From the NCBI GenBank assembly GCA_013180625.2, contig SNVD02003247.1, positions 110,946 through 174,945 on the forward strand: a stretch of DNA of 64,000 nt, read 5' to 3'. This document shows, in pieces, positions 48,396-58,424 of this stretch (position 1 is the stretch's first letter; every line of letters begins with the position of its first letter). The stretch comes from Boswellia sacra. Lineage: Eukaryota; Streptophyta; Magnoliopsida; Sapindales; Burseraceae. The notes below the pieces were generated by a model. That model had not been told where the DNA came from, did no database searches, and saw only the letters and a program-made list of their open reading frames with translations. The position numbers were made by a program, and so were the translations under genes.

Positions 48396-50070
48396 TCAAT
48401 TGATAGATGCCAATTTTTTTCTCAGAAATTCAAACCTTGAAGCATCAACTGCCTTTGTGAACAGATCAGCAAATTGGTTTTCAAATGCTAAATGTTCTAT
48501 ATTGATTATCTTGGCTTCATGTTCCCTAATAAAGTGGTATCTAATATCTATATGTTTAATCCTAGAATGTTGGACTAGGTTTTTGGATATGTTGACAACG
48601 CTTGTATCGTCACAAAATACAGTCATGGAGCCTAATTCAACACCATAATCTTCAAGCATTTGCCTCATCCACATTAGTTATGTATAGCAACTTCTAGCAT
48701 CAACGCACTTAGCTTCTACTGTGGATAGTGAGATAGAGTTCTATTTCTGATTGTGTCATAACACCAAATTGTTTCCAATAGAGAAACATCCACCACTTCT
48801 GCTTTTTCTATCATCCATATTTCCTATCCAATTTGCATCACTGCACCTTGCAAGACAAGAATTTGTGTCTTTAGTATACCAAATACCAAAATTTGAGGTA
48901 ACATGCACATACCTTATAATAGTTTTCATAGCATTTAAGTGGGATTCCTTAAGCTTTGATTGAAACCTTGCACAACGACCTGTAATAAAACATATATCAG
49001 GCCTGCTAGCTGTAAGATAAAGTAAACTTCCTATCATACTCCTATACAAACTAGCATTAATGTCATTCCCTACATTATCTCTAGAAAGCTTTAAGTTAGG
49101 TCAAACGAGTGTTCTCATAGGTTTTGATTTTTCTAACTCAAACTTCTTAACTAGGTTCTTAGCATATTTAGATTGTGAGAAAAATATCTTATCATCCATT
49201 TGCTTGACTTGCAATCCAAGAAAGAAATGAAGTTCTCCAACATGCTCATTTCAAACTCCCCCTATATCAACTTAACAAATTCATCAGTTTTTCCTTTGTT
49301 AGTTGAACTAAAAACAATGTCATCAATATATATATGTTTAATGATAATGTAATCTGATGCATGTTTAATAAACTATCTTATCATTACTACCCTTAATGTA
49401 ATCTCTATGTATCAAGAAAGTGGTAAACCTCTCATACCAAGCTCTTAGAGATTGTTATAGGCCATACAAAGCCTTTTTCAAGTTATATACATAGTTTGGA
49501 TGCTTAAGGTCCTCAAACCCTTTGGACTACTTTACATATGCCTTTTCATTCAAGATGTCATTTAAGAAAGTAGTATTGACATCCATTTGGTAAAATTTGA
49601 AATCAGGTAGGCATGCAATGGCAAGTAACAGTCTTATAGATTCTAGCCTAGCTACATGGGCAAATGTTTCATCAAAATCCACTCCTTCAATCTGAGTATA
49701 TCCATGTGCTACTAATCTAGCCTATATTTCTAACAACCTGACCATGTTCATCAGTTTTATTTTTGAAAATCCACTTATTCTCTATTACATTTACATTCTC
49801 ATATGTAGGACTAAGGTTTGTACATCATTCCTTTTAAATTGATTCAACTCATCCTGCATAGCATGTATCCATACATCCTCTTTTAATGCATCATTCACAT
49901 TTTTTGGTTCAATTAAAGAAACATAGCAAGCAAAGTTTACTTTGTTCCTTACCTTGCTCCCTGTTTTCACTTCAACAAATGTAACTAACCTTTCATGACA
50001 TGGTTTATGTTTTTTAAGGAACTCCTTGTTACCTGTCATGTGCCTAGAATAGCCACTATCAAAATACCAA
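48396..50070 (-). pseudogene. Copia pol remnant (protease start, reverse transcriptase, RNase H; integrase deleted)
   Basis: Minus-strand pieces: MTGNKEFLKKHKPCHERL (protease / pre-integrase region, near 50039) runs directly into NFACYVSLIEP and a DVWIHAMQDELNQF motif (start of reverse transcriptase), so about 1.5 kb of integrase is gone. The polymerase motif YIDD is at 49319-49330. MYRSMIGSLLYLTASRPDI (49049) and the C-terminal RNase H block with HIDIRYHFIRE and FADLFTKA (48674-48396) follow. Numerous stops make it inactive. Confidence 0.85.
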
Positions 50071-50170
50071 AGTTTTCAGTAGAAACATGTAATGCAATTA
50101 AAGCAATATTGCATTTTATGTCTTTTTCATTACCCACTGCATGTTTAATTTTTGTGGTTTGCTATACATC

Positions 50171-51029
50171 CTAGCATTTCTTTTTTTGCAAGTTTAGCAG
50201 TTTAAAGCATTTAGGTCTTATGTGACCTTTCACTCCACAAAAATGACAAATAGGGATAAATTTTATTACTTTTGTATTGACATTCTTTCCTATTACAACT
50301 GTGTTCTTACCAGTTGCAGCAATGTGTTTGTTTCCTGTAGAAGTCCTGATTTCAAAATCTACAGAGGGCATGAGGATACTTTCACATATACTTTTGTGAC
50401 ATTTGATTTGTGACTATGTTGCTCATATCTAAGATCACTCCTATCTGAACTGATCTTTCCTTGACTTAAAATTTGATTAGGTTTTGCTGAGCCAATCCGA
50501 AATTGGTTGATGCATTTCTTCAACTCATCAAGTTCTACAGTGAGTTTCTCAATATGTTCTATCTTGGTTTTTACTAAAACCTCCAGTTTCTTCTTCTGTT
50601 CCAGAATGTCTGACAGCTTTCTTGATCCTAGTAAATGAATAACTTTAGAATATTCTTTAATAAATTCAACATTTCTTTCTAGTTCAACAAGATATTATTC
50701 CAATCCTTCTTTATATTCTTTCACCTCTTTTTTTAGGACCTCTTTCTCTTCAACAAGAACTTTTACTATTTGTTGCAGCCTCTTGATTTTGATCTTGCTA
50801 TATTCACATTATTTGTACAGCTCATTGCAGGCTTCTTGAAGCGTTTCATGATATGCAGCATCATTATCATTATCATCATCACTCCAAGTTGCTACAAACC
50901 TTTCGCCTATTTTCAAATTGGCATACTTAGATTTGATATGGCCAAATCTAGAACGCTCATAGCACTGCACTTTATTCTTCTTTTCATCAATTTTTGAAAA
51001 CTTTTTGAAATCTAATTATGTATCACTAG
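50171..51029 (-). pseudogene. Copia gag, C-terminal half (after the nested insertion)
   Basis: Minus-strand reading shows a damaged CCHC knuckle (CYERSRFGHIKSKY, near 50960), an acidic patch (WSDDDNDND), a long coiled coil rich in Lys/Glu (50800-50450) and a second intact knuckle CHFCGVKGHIRPKC (near 50230). One stop lies after NELYK. The gag reading frame was cut at 51029 by the Ty3-type insertion. Confidence 0.75.
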
Positions 51030-52452
51030 ACTTTTGATAGGTGTCTATTTATATATCATTTTCATATTAATTCGCCCATGTTTCTTTGCTATATTCCTTG
51101 GTATTTTTATGTTTTTGTGTGGTTTTGATATTTGTAGGAGTTTTGGAGCAACTTACACAAAAATGGAGTAAAACCCTTCATTTTCACTTCTGCTAGTGAA
51201 CCATCTTCTCGGATTTAATTGTATTGATATACAGTGAATCCAATGACATGTTATATACCGTTGGAAAGCTCTCGAAGTCTATTTTCTAGAGAAATTTACG
51301 GTTCATGAATCCATTCAGTGTACCGAAAGTTATAATCAAAACAGTGTGAGAAGTGTAGAAATGTAATTCCACAAATCACTGTAGCATGTATAATACGGGA
51401 CACTGTAGCAGGTTACTGTAGTAGAGTATTTAAACACATTTTAGGGTTTTATTTTGATAACTTGAAGAGGGGAGAACGTGGTGGAGGCTGCAGCTCTGGA
51501 ATTCTTTCATCTCTTGGAGTTCTTGAAGGAGAAAGGAAGCTTGGAAAGAGGAAAAACTAAAATCCAAAGAGAATTACATCAAATTTGCTAAGTTTTTCCC
51601 TTCCCTTTCATTTTCTGGAATGTCTCCATGTTGTATTGTATTTACCACGTTCTTAAACATGTGTAACTGAATCTGAATTGGTTGAGGGTGATTTCAAAGC
51701 CCCTGATATGTTTTTTGTAAGTTGATTGTGTAAGGAATTGTTATCCAATTCTCTAATTGAAGTTGCTTGTATTCTCCCATATTTAATGCTTATGATTGCT
51801 TGCTGATTGTATTTGAGTGGCCAACTGAATATAATCTGGTTGTAATTTATTGCTAGACTAGAAATCTTGATCCGTAATTGTCTTGAATTTCTAATCATTA
51901 GTAGCAAAATTGTGATCAGAGATTGCAATTGCAAAATACAACCTAGGTTAAATAATCTGAACTTGTGTGATTATTGCTTAGATCAACCTATCTTTCTCAT
52001 CGTAATGCTTCCATTGAATTAAACTTAGAGAGCTTGTTCTAGGTTGTTTAATGGATAGAGATTAAATAAAGAGCTTGTTTTATTTAACAACAAAGTAAGG
52101 AAATATTGGGATAACAGAGCTTGTTGTTATCTACGGTTGATAACTTCAATGCTGGAATTGGATGACAATTATACGATTAATTCGCAAATCCATATCTTGT
52201 GGTAGAGAAGGATCCCTTAACCAGGTTTCTATCATTGATTTTTCAATCTGTTTAAATTTGCATTGTGTTATTCTTTACTTGCATTAATATTTCATCTAGT
52301 TAATCAATCAACAAAACCCCCCTCATTTAGTTTATTGTTGCTTTCGAATAACAAATTCAATTAGAATCAATCCTCGTGGGAACGATATCTTACTCATCAC
52401 TTTATTACTTGTGCGACTAGTATACTTGCTAGTTTCGAACGCATCATGTTTT

Positions 52453-52470
52453 TGGCGCCGTTGCCGGGGA
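52453..52470 (+). promoter_or_regulatory. Primer-binding site of the Ty3-type element
   Basis: TGGCGCCGTTGCCGGGGA, six bases after the 5' LTR. This is the site usual in plant Athila/Tat-type elements (tRNA-Asp type by family knowledge). Confidence 0.9.
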
Positions 52471-52561
52471 TTGATTTTCTAATCGATTTGTTATTTTGTT
52501 TTCATTGTTGATTCGTGTTTTTTTTTTGTTTTTCTTTTCTGATTGTTTGTGTTTAGGCGAC

Positions 52562-53584
52562 ATGGCAGTAAACTTTCGACAATTCAGCATCGGATTTGAG
52601 CCACAACTACCATGGAGAGTAAATGAGGTAAGTACTCCGAACATTGAACAACAACTTTCTAAGCTAACCTTTCTTGTGGAAAACATGGCTATAGGACATA
52701 TGCAGAAATCTTATGCATGTGGGGTATTTTCTACCATGGAGCATCCAATAGACATGTATCCAACTTTACAAGAAGGAGATATGGAACAAGCCAATGCCAT
52801 GGGTGGATTTCCAGGACAAACAAGGCAATGGTGTGATCCCTTCTCTAACACTTACAATGCCGGATGGGAAGATCACTCTAATTTCAGTTACTGGAATCAT
52901 CAACCAATCGCCCCAAATGCCATACCAAATCGGCCACAAGGTTTCAATCAACCTAGAGTGCAGCAACCATTTCAAATGCAACCACCACCAGTGCCACATC
53001 CAGCACCACAACTAGCTTCACAAAACTCAGGTATGTCTCTCCAGGATATTGTTAATGCACTTGCCACTAACACAATGCAATTCCAGCAGGAAACTGGGGC
53101 AAGTATCCAAAACCTGGCAAATAAAATGGGACAATTGGCTACTAGCATGAGCAAATTCGAGGGCCAATGCTCAGAAAAATTATCTTCTCAAACGGTGATC
53201 AATCCAAGAGAGAATGCTTGTGCGATAACTTTGCGAAGTGGAGAGCAAATTCGAAGTGGAGAGCAAATGGAAACTGGGGTAAGTATCCAAAACCTGGCAA
53301 AGAAATCACAAACTGATGAAGGAGATGACACCACTTCCACCATGAACAAGACATCATCTTCTAAGGTAAACCTTAAGACTCTTATTCCTTCTTATGTTAC
53401 TCCTCCACCTTTTCCTAGCAGATTTGCAAAATCAAAGAAGGAGGAACAAGAACATGAAATCCTGGAGACTTTTTGCAAGATCGAGGTAAATATGTCACTT
53501 CTGGATGCTATCGAGCAAATACCTCATTGTACAAAAATGTCTCAAGGAGTTATGCACCAGCAAGAGAAAGTTAAAAGGAAATGA
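52562..53584 (+). CDS. Truncated gag of the Ty3-type element
   Basis: 340-codon ORF from the ATG at 52562. It keeps the C-terminal portion of an Athila-like gag: a degenerate zinc knuckle (Cys53-Gly-Val-Phe, His61, Tyr66 where Cys is expected), then GGFPGQTRQWCDPFSNTYN and a Pro/Gln-rich segment (about 115-160). The N-terminal capsid core is missing. The C-terminal half has a repeated phrase (ASIQNLANK / VSIQNLAKK) and a duplicated RSGEQ. Probably not a working capsid protein, though the frame is open. Confidence 0.75.
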   Translation: MAVNFRQFSIGFEPQLPWRVNEVSTPNIEQQLSKLTFLVENMAIGHMQKSYACGVFSTMEHPIDMYPTLQEGDMEQANAMGGFPGQTRQWCDPFSNTYNAGWEDHSNFSYWNHQPIAPNAIPNRPQGFNQPRVQQPFQMQPPPVPHPAPQLASQNSGMSLQDIVNALATNTMQFQQETGASIQNLANKMGQLATSMSKFEGQCSEKLSSQTVINPRENACAITLRSGEQIRSGEQMETGVSIQNLAKKSQTDEGDDTTSTMNKTSSSKVNLKTLIPSYVTPPPFPSRFAKSKKEEQEHEILETFCKIEVNMSLLDAIEQIPHCTKMSQGVMHQQEKVKRK

Positions 53585-53589
53585 GAAAG

Positions 53590-54190
53590 TAAGTGTGGGG
53601 GAAATGTTTCAGCTGTTCTAAAAAGAAAAATTCCTCCAAAATGCAATGATCCAGTTGATTTTATTGATTCTTTGCCACAACAATGTTTTGAGTTAACTCG
53701 CAATAATGGATTGGATGTAGCTATTAGTGAGCACATAGGGACAGAAAATTCTAAGGAATCAAGAATTTTTATACAAGTGTCCAAAGAAATGGAGGAAGCT
53801 ATGGCATGCTTAGATGAGACTATAGCTATAACCACAAACAGGTATGATGTTTCGTACATTGAATTGCCTTTATCTAATGAGAAACTTCTTCCTTCTGTGA
53901 TGAAAGCCAATACCTTGGAGCTTAAGCCACTTCCAGATTATTTGAAGCATGTGTTCTTGGGTGACAAAGATCCTTTGCCAATTACAATAGAAATGGGCCT
54001 TGCACCACTAAAAGAAGAGAAACGCGTCCGAGTACTTAGATATCACAAAATAACTATTGGGTGGATGATTGCTGACATCCAAGGCCCAGCCATATGTATG
54101 GACTGTATCTTGTTAGAAGAAGGATCCAAGCCCATTAGTGAAGCACAACGGAGATTGGATCCTACCATGATGGAACCAACGTCGGGCTGA
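53590..54190 (+). pseudogene. Pol stub of the Ty3-type element
   Basis: Open frame with VLKRKIPPKCNDP (end of gag / start of protease region), then the linker upstream of reverse transcriptase: LELKPLPDYLKHVFLGD, KEEKRVRVLRYHKITIGW, ISEAQRRLDP. Right after RRLDPTMMEP it jumps to the post-pol sequence (GACGTTAAACCAAGCGC), so polymerase and integrase were removed by deletion. The protease active-site region is missing too. Confidence 0.8.
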
Positions 54191-54698
54191 GGACGTTAAA
54201 CCAAGCGCTTATTGGGAGGCAACCCAATGTTTTTGAAAAATAAATAAAAGAAAAGAAAAGAAAAATAAAATAAGGTAATAATGATCGATTTTTGTGTCTC
54301 GAGGAGATTCCTTTCGTAGGCCATCAAATTGATCAGGTTTTATCTCTCTTTGCCATCTGTCTTATTTGTTTTTTATATTTTTCTACTTGTTTTTTACTTT
54401 TGTTTGCTATTGTGTTGTTATCTCTTTTATGTGTCTTTAGTTTTGTTTCTGCTCTTTTCTTTTCCTTCCTTTTGTTTAATTTGATTATTCCGTACTTCGA
54501 ATTCATTTGTGCAACAGCTTGAGGAAACATCCAAACGGGAGCTGAAGTCATTGCTCGAAGGTTTGAAACGTGCATATCTTGGAGAAAAACAAACTCAATC
54601 GCATGATCGGTAATATCTCTCCTTTTCTCCTCTTCAATGGATGCCGATATCTTTCTATCGAACCTTCGTAAATATTTCCCTTCATTCCTCAAAATGCT
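54191..54698. other. Post-pol spacer with a second pol-linker-like phrase
   Basis: A-rich then T-rich tract (54230-54480). From about 54525 it encodes KRELKSLLEGLKRAYLGE, a diverged echo of the LELKPLPDYLK linker in the pol stub. This suggests an ancient duplication or recombination joint between element copies. Confidence 0.5.
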
Positions 54699-55265
54699 AT
54701 GCTTAAAATTTATAAAGTACGGATGACTAGACTTTGGGCGTTGATGCTCCTAAATGTGCCTGCGGATATCCGATGGCTTATTGAAGCCAAGGTGAGATTG
54801 TCAGATGAGCCTGATGTTAATCTCACAAAATACATGCCTGGTCTAGGGAAAAGCTACTACGCCAAGAGGCGAAGAGCGAAGAGGTTACAAGTATGCTATA
54901 AATGTGCTAGATGAAATTGTAACCAGACTTGTCGTTGATTAGGTCTTGTGTCCAGAAATAGAGAAGATAAACTATCATTTATTAAGAATGGTCTGAGTAA
55001 TGAGTCGTTGGATAATGTTTTATTAACTCTTGAGTCACATTCTTGTGGACTTGTTCAGCGTGAATTGCTTAATTTATAGACATAATTTCGTGATGAATTG
55101 CAATGTTATAGTCTAGGGAATCTGACTAAAAACGACCCTGTTTGCCAGTTTATAAGAAAACTGGATGGGAAGCAAATCCCCGACTCATAGAAGGCGTTTC
55201 AGCCGTTACTGGACGTAAAACCAGAGGAAGATGTGAGCCACAATCACAACTACTTGTATATTTGA
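54699..55265 (+). pseudogene. Unrecognised 189-codon cargo-like ORF with five internal stops and no frameshift
   Basis: A single frame runs from ATG 54699 to TGA 55263-55265. It is broken only by stop codons (TGA 54912, TGA in CR*LG, TAG and TAA in NL*T*FRD, TAG in DS*KAF). Visible content: LNVPADIRWLIEAKVRLSD, a basic KRRRAKR patch, a Cys cluster CYKCAR-x-NCNQTC that could bind a metal, then ESLDNVLLTLESHSCGLVQ and a His/Asn-rich end (SHNHNY). I do not recognise the family; it is not an obvious gag, pol or env domain. It lies between pol remnant and LOG ORF on the same strand, so it may be a second captured or lineage-specific gene. Confidence 0.55.
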
Positions 55266-55419
55266 ATGTGTGTTGTTGTTGTCGAATTTTATTTTCTTCT
55301 TGTTTTGTTTGATCTTATTATCAATGTTGTTTTTGTGTTGTTGTTGTTTGTTGATTTTGTTTGTTTTAATTTCAAGTTTTCTTTTTGACAAACCATATGA
55401 CTACCCCATGATATGTACA

Positions 55420-55620
55420 CACGTGGGAGACAAGTGTGAAGGTTTTGTCAACCTCCGTCGAAAGTATATCTTCACTTTTCATGCTTCACGTGGGAGACAA
55501 GTGTGGTGGTTTTGTCAAACCCCGTCGAAAGTATATCTCCATTTTTTATGTTTCACGTGGGAGACAAGTGTGTAGATTTTGTCAAACCTCGCCGAAAACA
55601 TATCTCATTTTTTCAAATCT
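55420..55620 (+). repeat. Three 67-bp tandem repeats, each with a G-box, upstream of the LOG ORF
   Basis: Units start at 55420, 55487 and 55554. Each begins CACGTGGGAGACAAGTGTG and contains TTTTGTCAA and TCGAAAGTATATCT-like phrases. CACGTG is the plant G-box, the core site for bHLH and bZIP factors. A weaker fourth copy without the G-box may follow (about 55645-55680). The repeats lie 190-390 bp before the LOG ATG, a promoter-like position. Confidence 0.9.
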
Positions 55621-55694
55621 TAGAGCGATAAATCTGCATCGAGCAACCCCCACCGAAATTATATCCCCATGTGTCAAATTTGAGAGTTTTACGT

Positions 55695-55704
55695 GTGTAT
55701 ATAT
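55695..55704 (+). promoter_or_regulatory. Possible TATA box for the LOG ORF
   Basis: GTATATATCC about 110 bp upstream of ATG 55811 and just downstream of the G-box repeats. Spacing suits an internal promoter independent of the LTR. Confidence 0.4.
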
Positions 55705-55810
55705 CCATGCTGCATATTTTGAAATGTCATTTTATAACCTGTCTTGCACTTGAAACGCATAATACCTAACGTACATCATTGTCTTACACAAGTTTAGAGC
55801 ACTTTTAGAA

Positions 55811-56461
55811 ATGGAGAAAGCACCAATTCGGCGATTCCAAAATATATGCGTATTTTGTGGATCGCAATTTGGTAAAGATGGAGAGTTTACAACAGCAGCT
55901 CTTGATCTTGGTAGGACATTATCTGCGAGGGGTAGTCATTTGATTTATGGAGGGGGTAGTCTTGGGTTAATGGGGTGTGTGTCGACAGCTTCATCCTTAG
56001 GAGGAAGCAAAGTTCTCGGCATTATCCCTAAACCATTAGCTGTACGAGATATCGTAGGCAACACCATGGGGGAAGAGTTACAGGTTTCTAGTATGCATGA
56101 GCGTATTGCACATATGGTCATTAAATCTGATGCATTTATAGCTTTGCCCGGTGGTTATGGTACATTAGAGGAGATATTTCAAATCACCTCTTGGGCACAG
56201 CTAAACATCCATCGGAAACCCATTGGTTTGTTAAATGTCAATAATTTTTTTGATGGTTTGTTGTCTTTTCTTGATCAAGCAGTAGAAAAAAACTTCATCT
56301 CACCGTCGGCGAGGCAAATCCTGGTTACAGCTTCAACTGCAGGGGAGTTAATTGATAAACTACAAGAATTCGTCTATTCACCTGATCCAACAACGGCTCG
56401 GATAGATTGGTTTGGAGAAGGCAATAAAAGGCGTAGACTGGATTTAACGCTCCATCTGTAA
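55811..56461 (+). CDS. LOG: LONELY GUY (LOG) family cytokinin riboside 5'-monophosphate phosphoribohydrolase, intronless, inside a retrotransposon
   Basis: Intact 216-residue ORF; ATG in a good context (G at -3, G at +4). LOG enzymes split cytokinin nucleotides into free, active cytokinin and ribose 5-phosphate in cytosol and nucleus. Family marks, in order: CVFCGS (13-18), YGGGSLGLMG (46-55), GIIPK (70-74), SSMHERIAHM (93-102), LPGGYGTLEE (112-121). The catalytic Arg98 and Glu121 are present at the family's usual numbering. The Lys usually next to the Arg (RK) is Ile99. Plant LOG genes normally have several introns; none is here, which fits capture of a spliced transcript. The length is usual. 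The C-terminus ends KRRRLDLTLHL, a basic patch plus LxLxL pattern not seen in typical LOGs as I remember them. Activity is not assured because of Ile99. Confidence 0.92.
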   Translation: MEKAPIRRFQNICVFCGSQFGKDGEFTTAALDLGRTLSARGSHLIYGGGSLGLMGCVSTASSLGGSKVLGIIPKPLAVRDIVGNTMGEELQVSSMHERIAHMVIKSDAFIALPGGYGTLEEIFQITSWAQLNIHRKPIGLLNVNNFFDGLLSFLDQAVEKNFISPSARQILVTASTAGELIDKLQEFVYSPDPTTARIDWFGEGNKRRRLDLTLHL

Positions 56462-58424
56462 TCTCTATCTATTGTTTGCTTCGTTTTTGTTTACTTTCTT
56501 TTTAGTGTGTTTATTTGAGATTTTTCATGTCATTTCTTTTGAGTTTTTTTCATGTTATTTCTTTTGCCCCAGGTAATATTTTCTAATCATGGCTTTTAGC
56601 GTGGTGGCTTAAAAAGTTCAATTTCTCTTGAAACGCATTCTGGATCTCTTCAATCCATAATGGCTGAATAAGGAGGCTAACTTCTAAACTTTTTAGACCC
56701 ATTCTAACTGACTTATTTTTGTTTGCTGGCTTGTTGGACTTTGTTATTTTATGAGTAAGTTTAGTTTTGTGTAATTTAGAGTTGTTGTGTGTTTTTGTCT
56801 TTATCAGTTTCGATTCAAAAAAAAAAAAAACATTGTGGAAAAACCTGAGAATGGCAGAATATGGGGCTTCTTTAACCCTTGAAATGCATTCTCTCTAAAT
56901 AAATCAGTAGTTTGTTTATTTCATGTTGTTTGAAGTATCTTGTTTCTTGTTTTGTTCTTTCATAATAAAGGTATATAGGCTGGAAACCTTAAGTCTGCAG
57001 GCTACTGGTCCTAAGGATTGTTGAAATATACAATCTTGACTCAGGTGTAACAATGCCACGTACCTCTTTTCTTGCATTTTGTGGGTCGATGATAAGATAA
57101 TGATTGAATTAAGAATAACTCTTGGAAAATGATAAATGATGCATGGATCTGTGTGCTTGAAATGTTTATTGGTTTTCGCTTTGCTTTTGATTCCTTGCGC
57201 AACATTGAGCACTGAGCTATTATCACTGAGTTATTTGTTCACTTAGAGAAAGTTTATGTAATTTAAATGTTTCTTCAGATTTCAATGAATTCTAGAACTT
57301 GTTTGATGGTCACTCGAGGCGAAATCCTAGACTGTGCAACATTGGGGAAATGATTTAGGCCATCTTTGGACCGTTTGAGCCTTAATAGCCAACCTTGACT
57401 GAAATTGATCCCTAGTTACCCCTTTGAGCCTCTGTAAGCCTTTTTCTTTGTTAACTCACTAAAAGATTTCCTAACCTCAAATGAATTTATTCCAAACAGT
57501 TTATCCCTTACCTATGAGCATGTAGATCATTCACAATTAAATTTTGAGCTATGTTCTGGTTTTGGGAAGTTAGAGGAGGTTGGGATGTGTCATGAGCAAT
57601 GCAAGTGAGTTCTATTGTGTTTAAAAAAAAAAAGCCAATCTGTACTTATCGTCCACGTACTTACACATTGAGGACAATGTGTTGTTTAAGTGTGGGGGAG
57701 GGGAAGTGTAATAAAAAAAAGAAAAAAAGAAAAAAAAGAGAACAAAAGAAGAAGAATAAGAGATCTTTACCCTTAAGTGTTCTTGAAAAGAATGAAACAA
57801 CAAAGTGTGGGGGTGTAGTTTTCTTTTGTTTTCTGCAAAAAAAAAAAAAAAGATTGAGTGTTCTAAATAAGTTTGGGGAGTAACCTGGTGAATTGAAATG
57901 AAGTTGTGTTATAGGTTTGAGCTCTACATAGTCTTGAATGATTTATGTGTTTGTGGGTGATTTGAGCCAAATTATAATCCTTTATCATACCTTCACCCAA
58001 GCCAAACGTTACAAGCTTAATAAAGTCCTACTTGATCCTTGGTGTTGTGTATGTCTACATTAGTGGAGAGTGACTTGAAAAGCAGGCCTATGGATTTCAT
58101 TTATATGCACATCTTCACTATTAAATATGATTCATTTTTATGCATAAACTCATCCGGGTTACAAATAATTAGGTGAGAATGGCTCTACACACACACACTA
58201 GAGGAATTGAAGTAGAGCGAAACTAATCTTTGTAATGAGATTCTTGATCAAGTGCATTATTTTGAAGTTTTCCTTGGGTTATAATTAAGTACAATCTTTG
58301 AGGCCTATTTGCAAGATGAAGCATTTGTGGGTTTTAATTTTTTTGTTGATTCTGTTTCGGTTTAGTTTTATTTCACATTGTCGTAGTTGCTCGAGGACTA
58401 GCAAAGTCTAAGTGTGGGGGAATT
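56462..58424. other. Non-coding 3' spacer of the Ty3-type element with repeated polypurine-like tracts
   Basis: No ORF worth calling. AAGTGTGGGGG-type tracts occur near 57690, near 57801 and at the true polypurine tract (58409-58424). Long A-runs occur at 56818 and 57720-57850. The LOG 3' UTR must lie in its first part. Confidence 0.6.

Noticed and set aside
55420..55680. The 67-bp repeats as a possible CRISPR array
   Set aside because: Plant nuclear context, and the units are directly tandem with no unique spacers.
55270..55753. Overlapping ORFs ahead of the LOG gene
   Set aside because: They read through the 67-bp G-box repeats; the repeat explains the apparent protein periodicity.
57599..57883. 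Lys-rich ORF in the 3' spacer of the Ty3-type element
   Set aside because: It is driven by A-rich tracts and has no recognisable domain.
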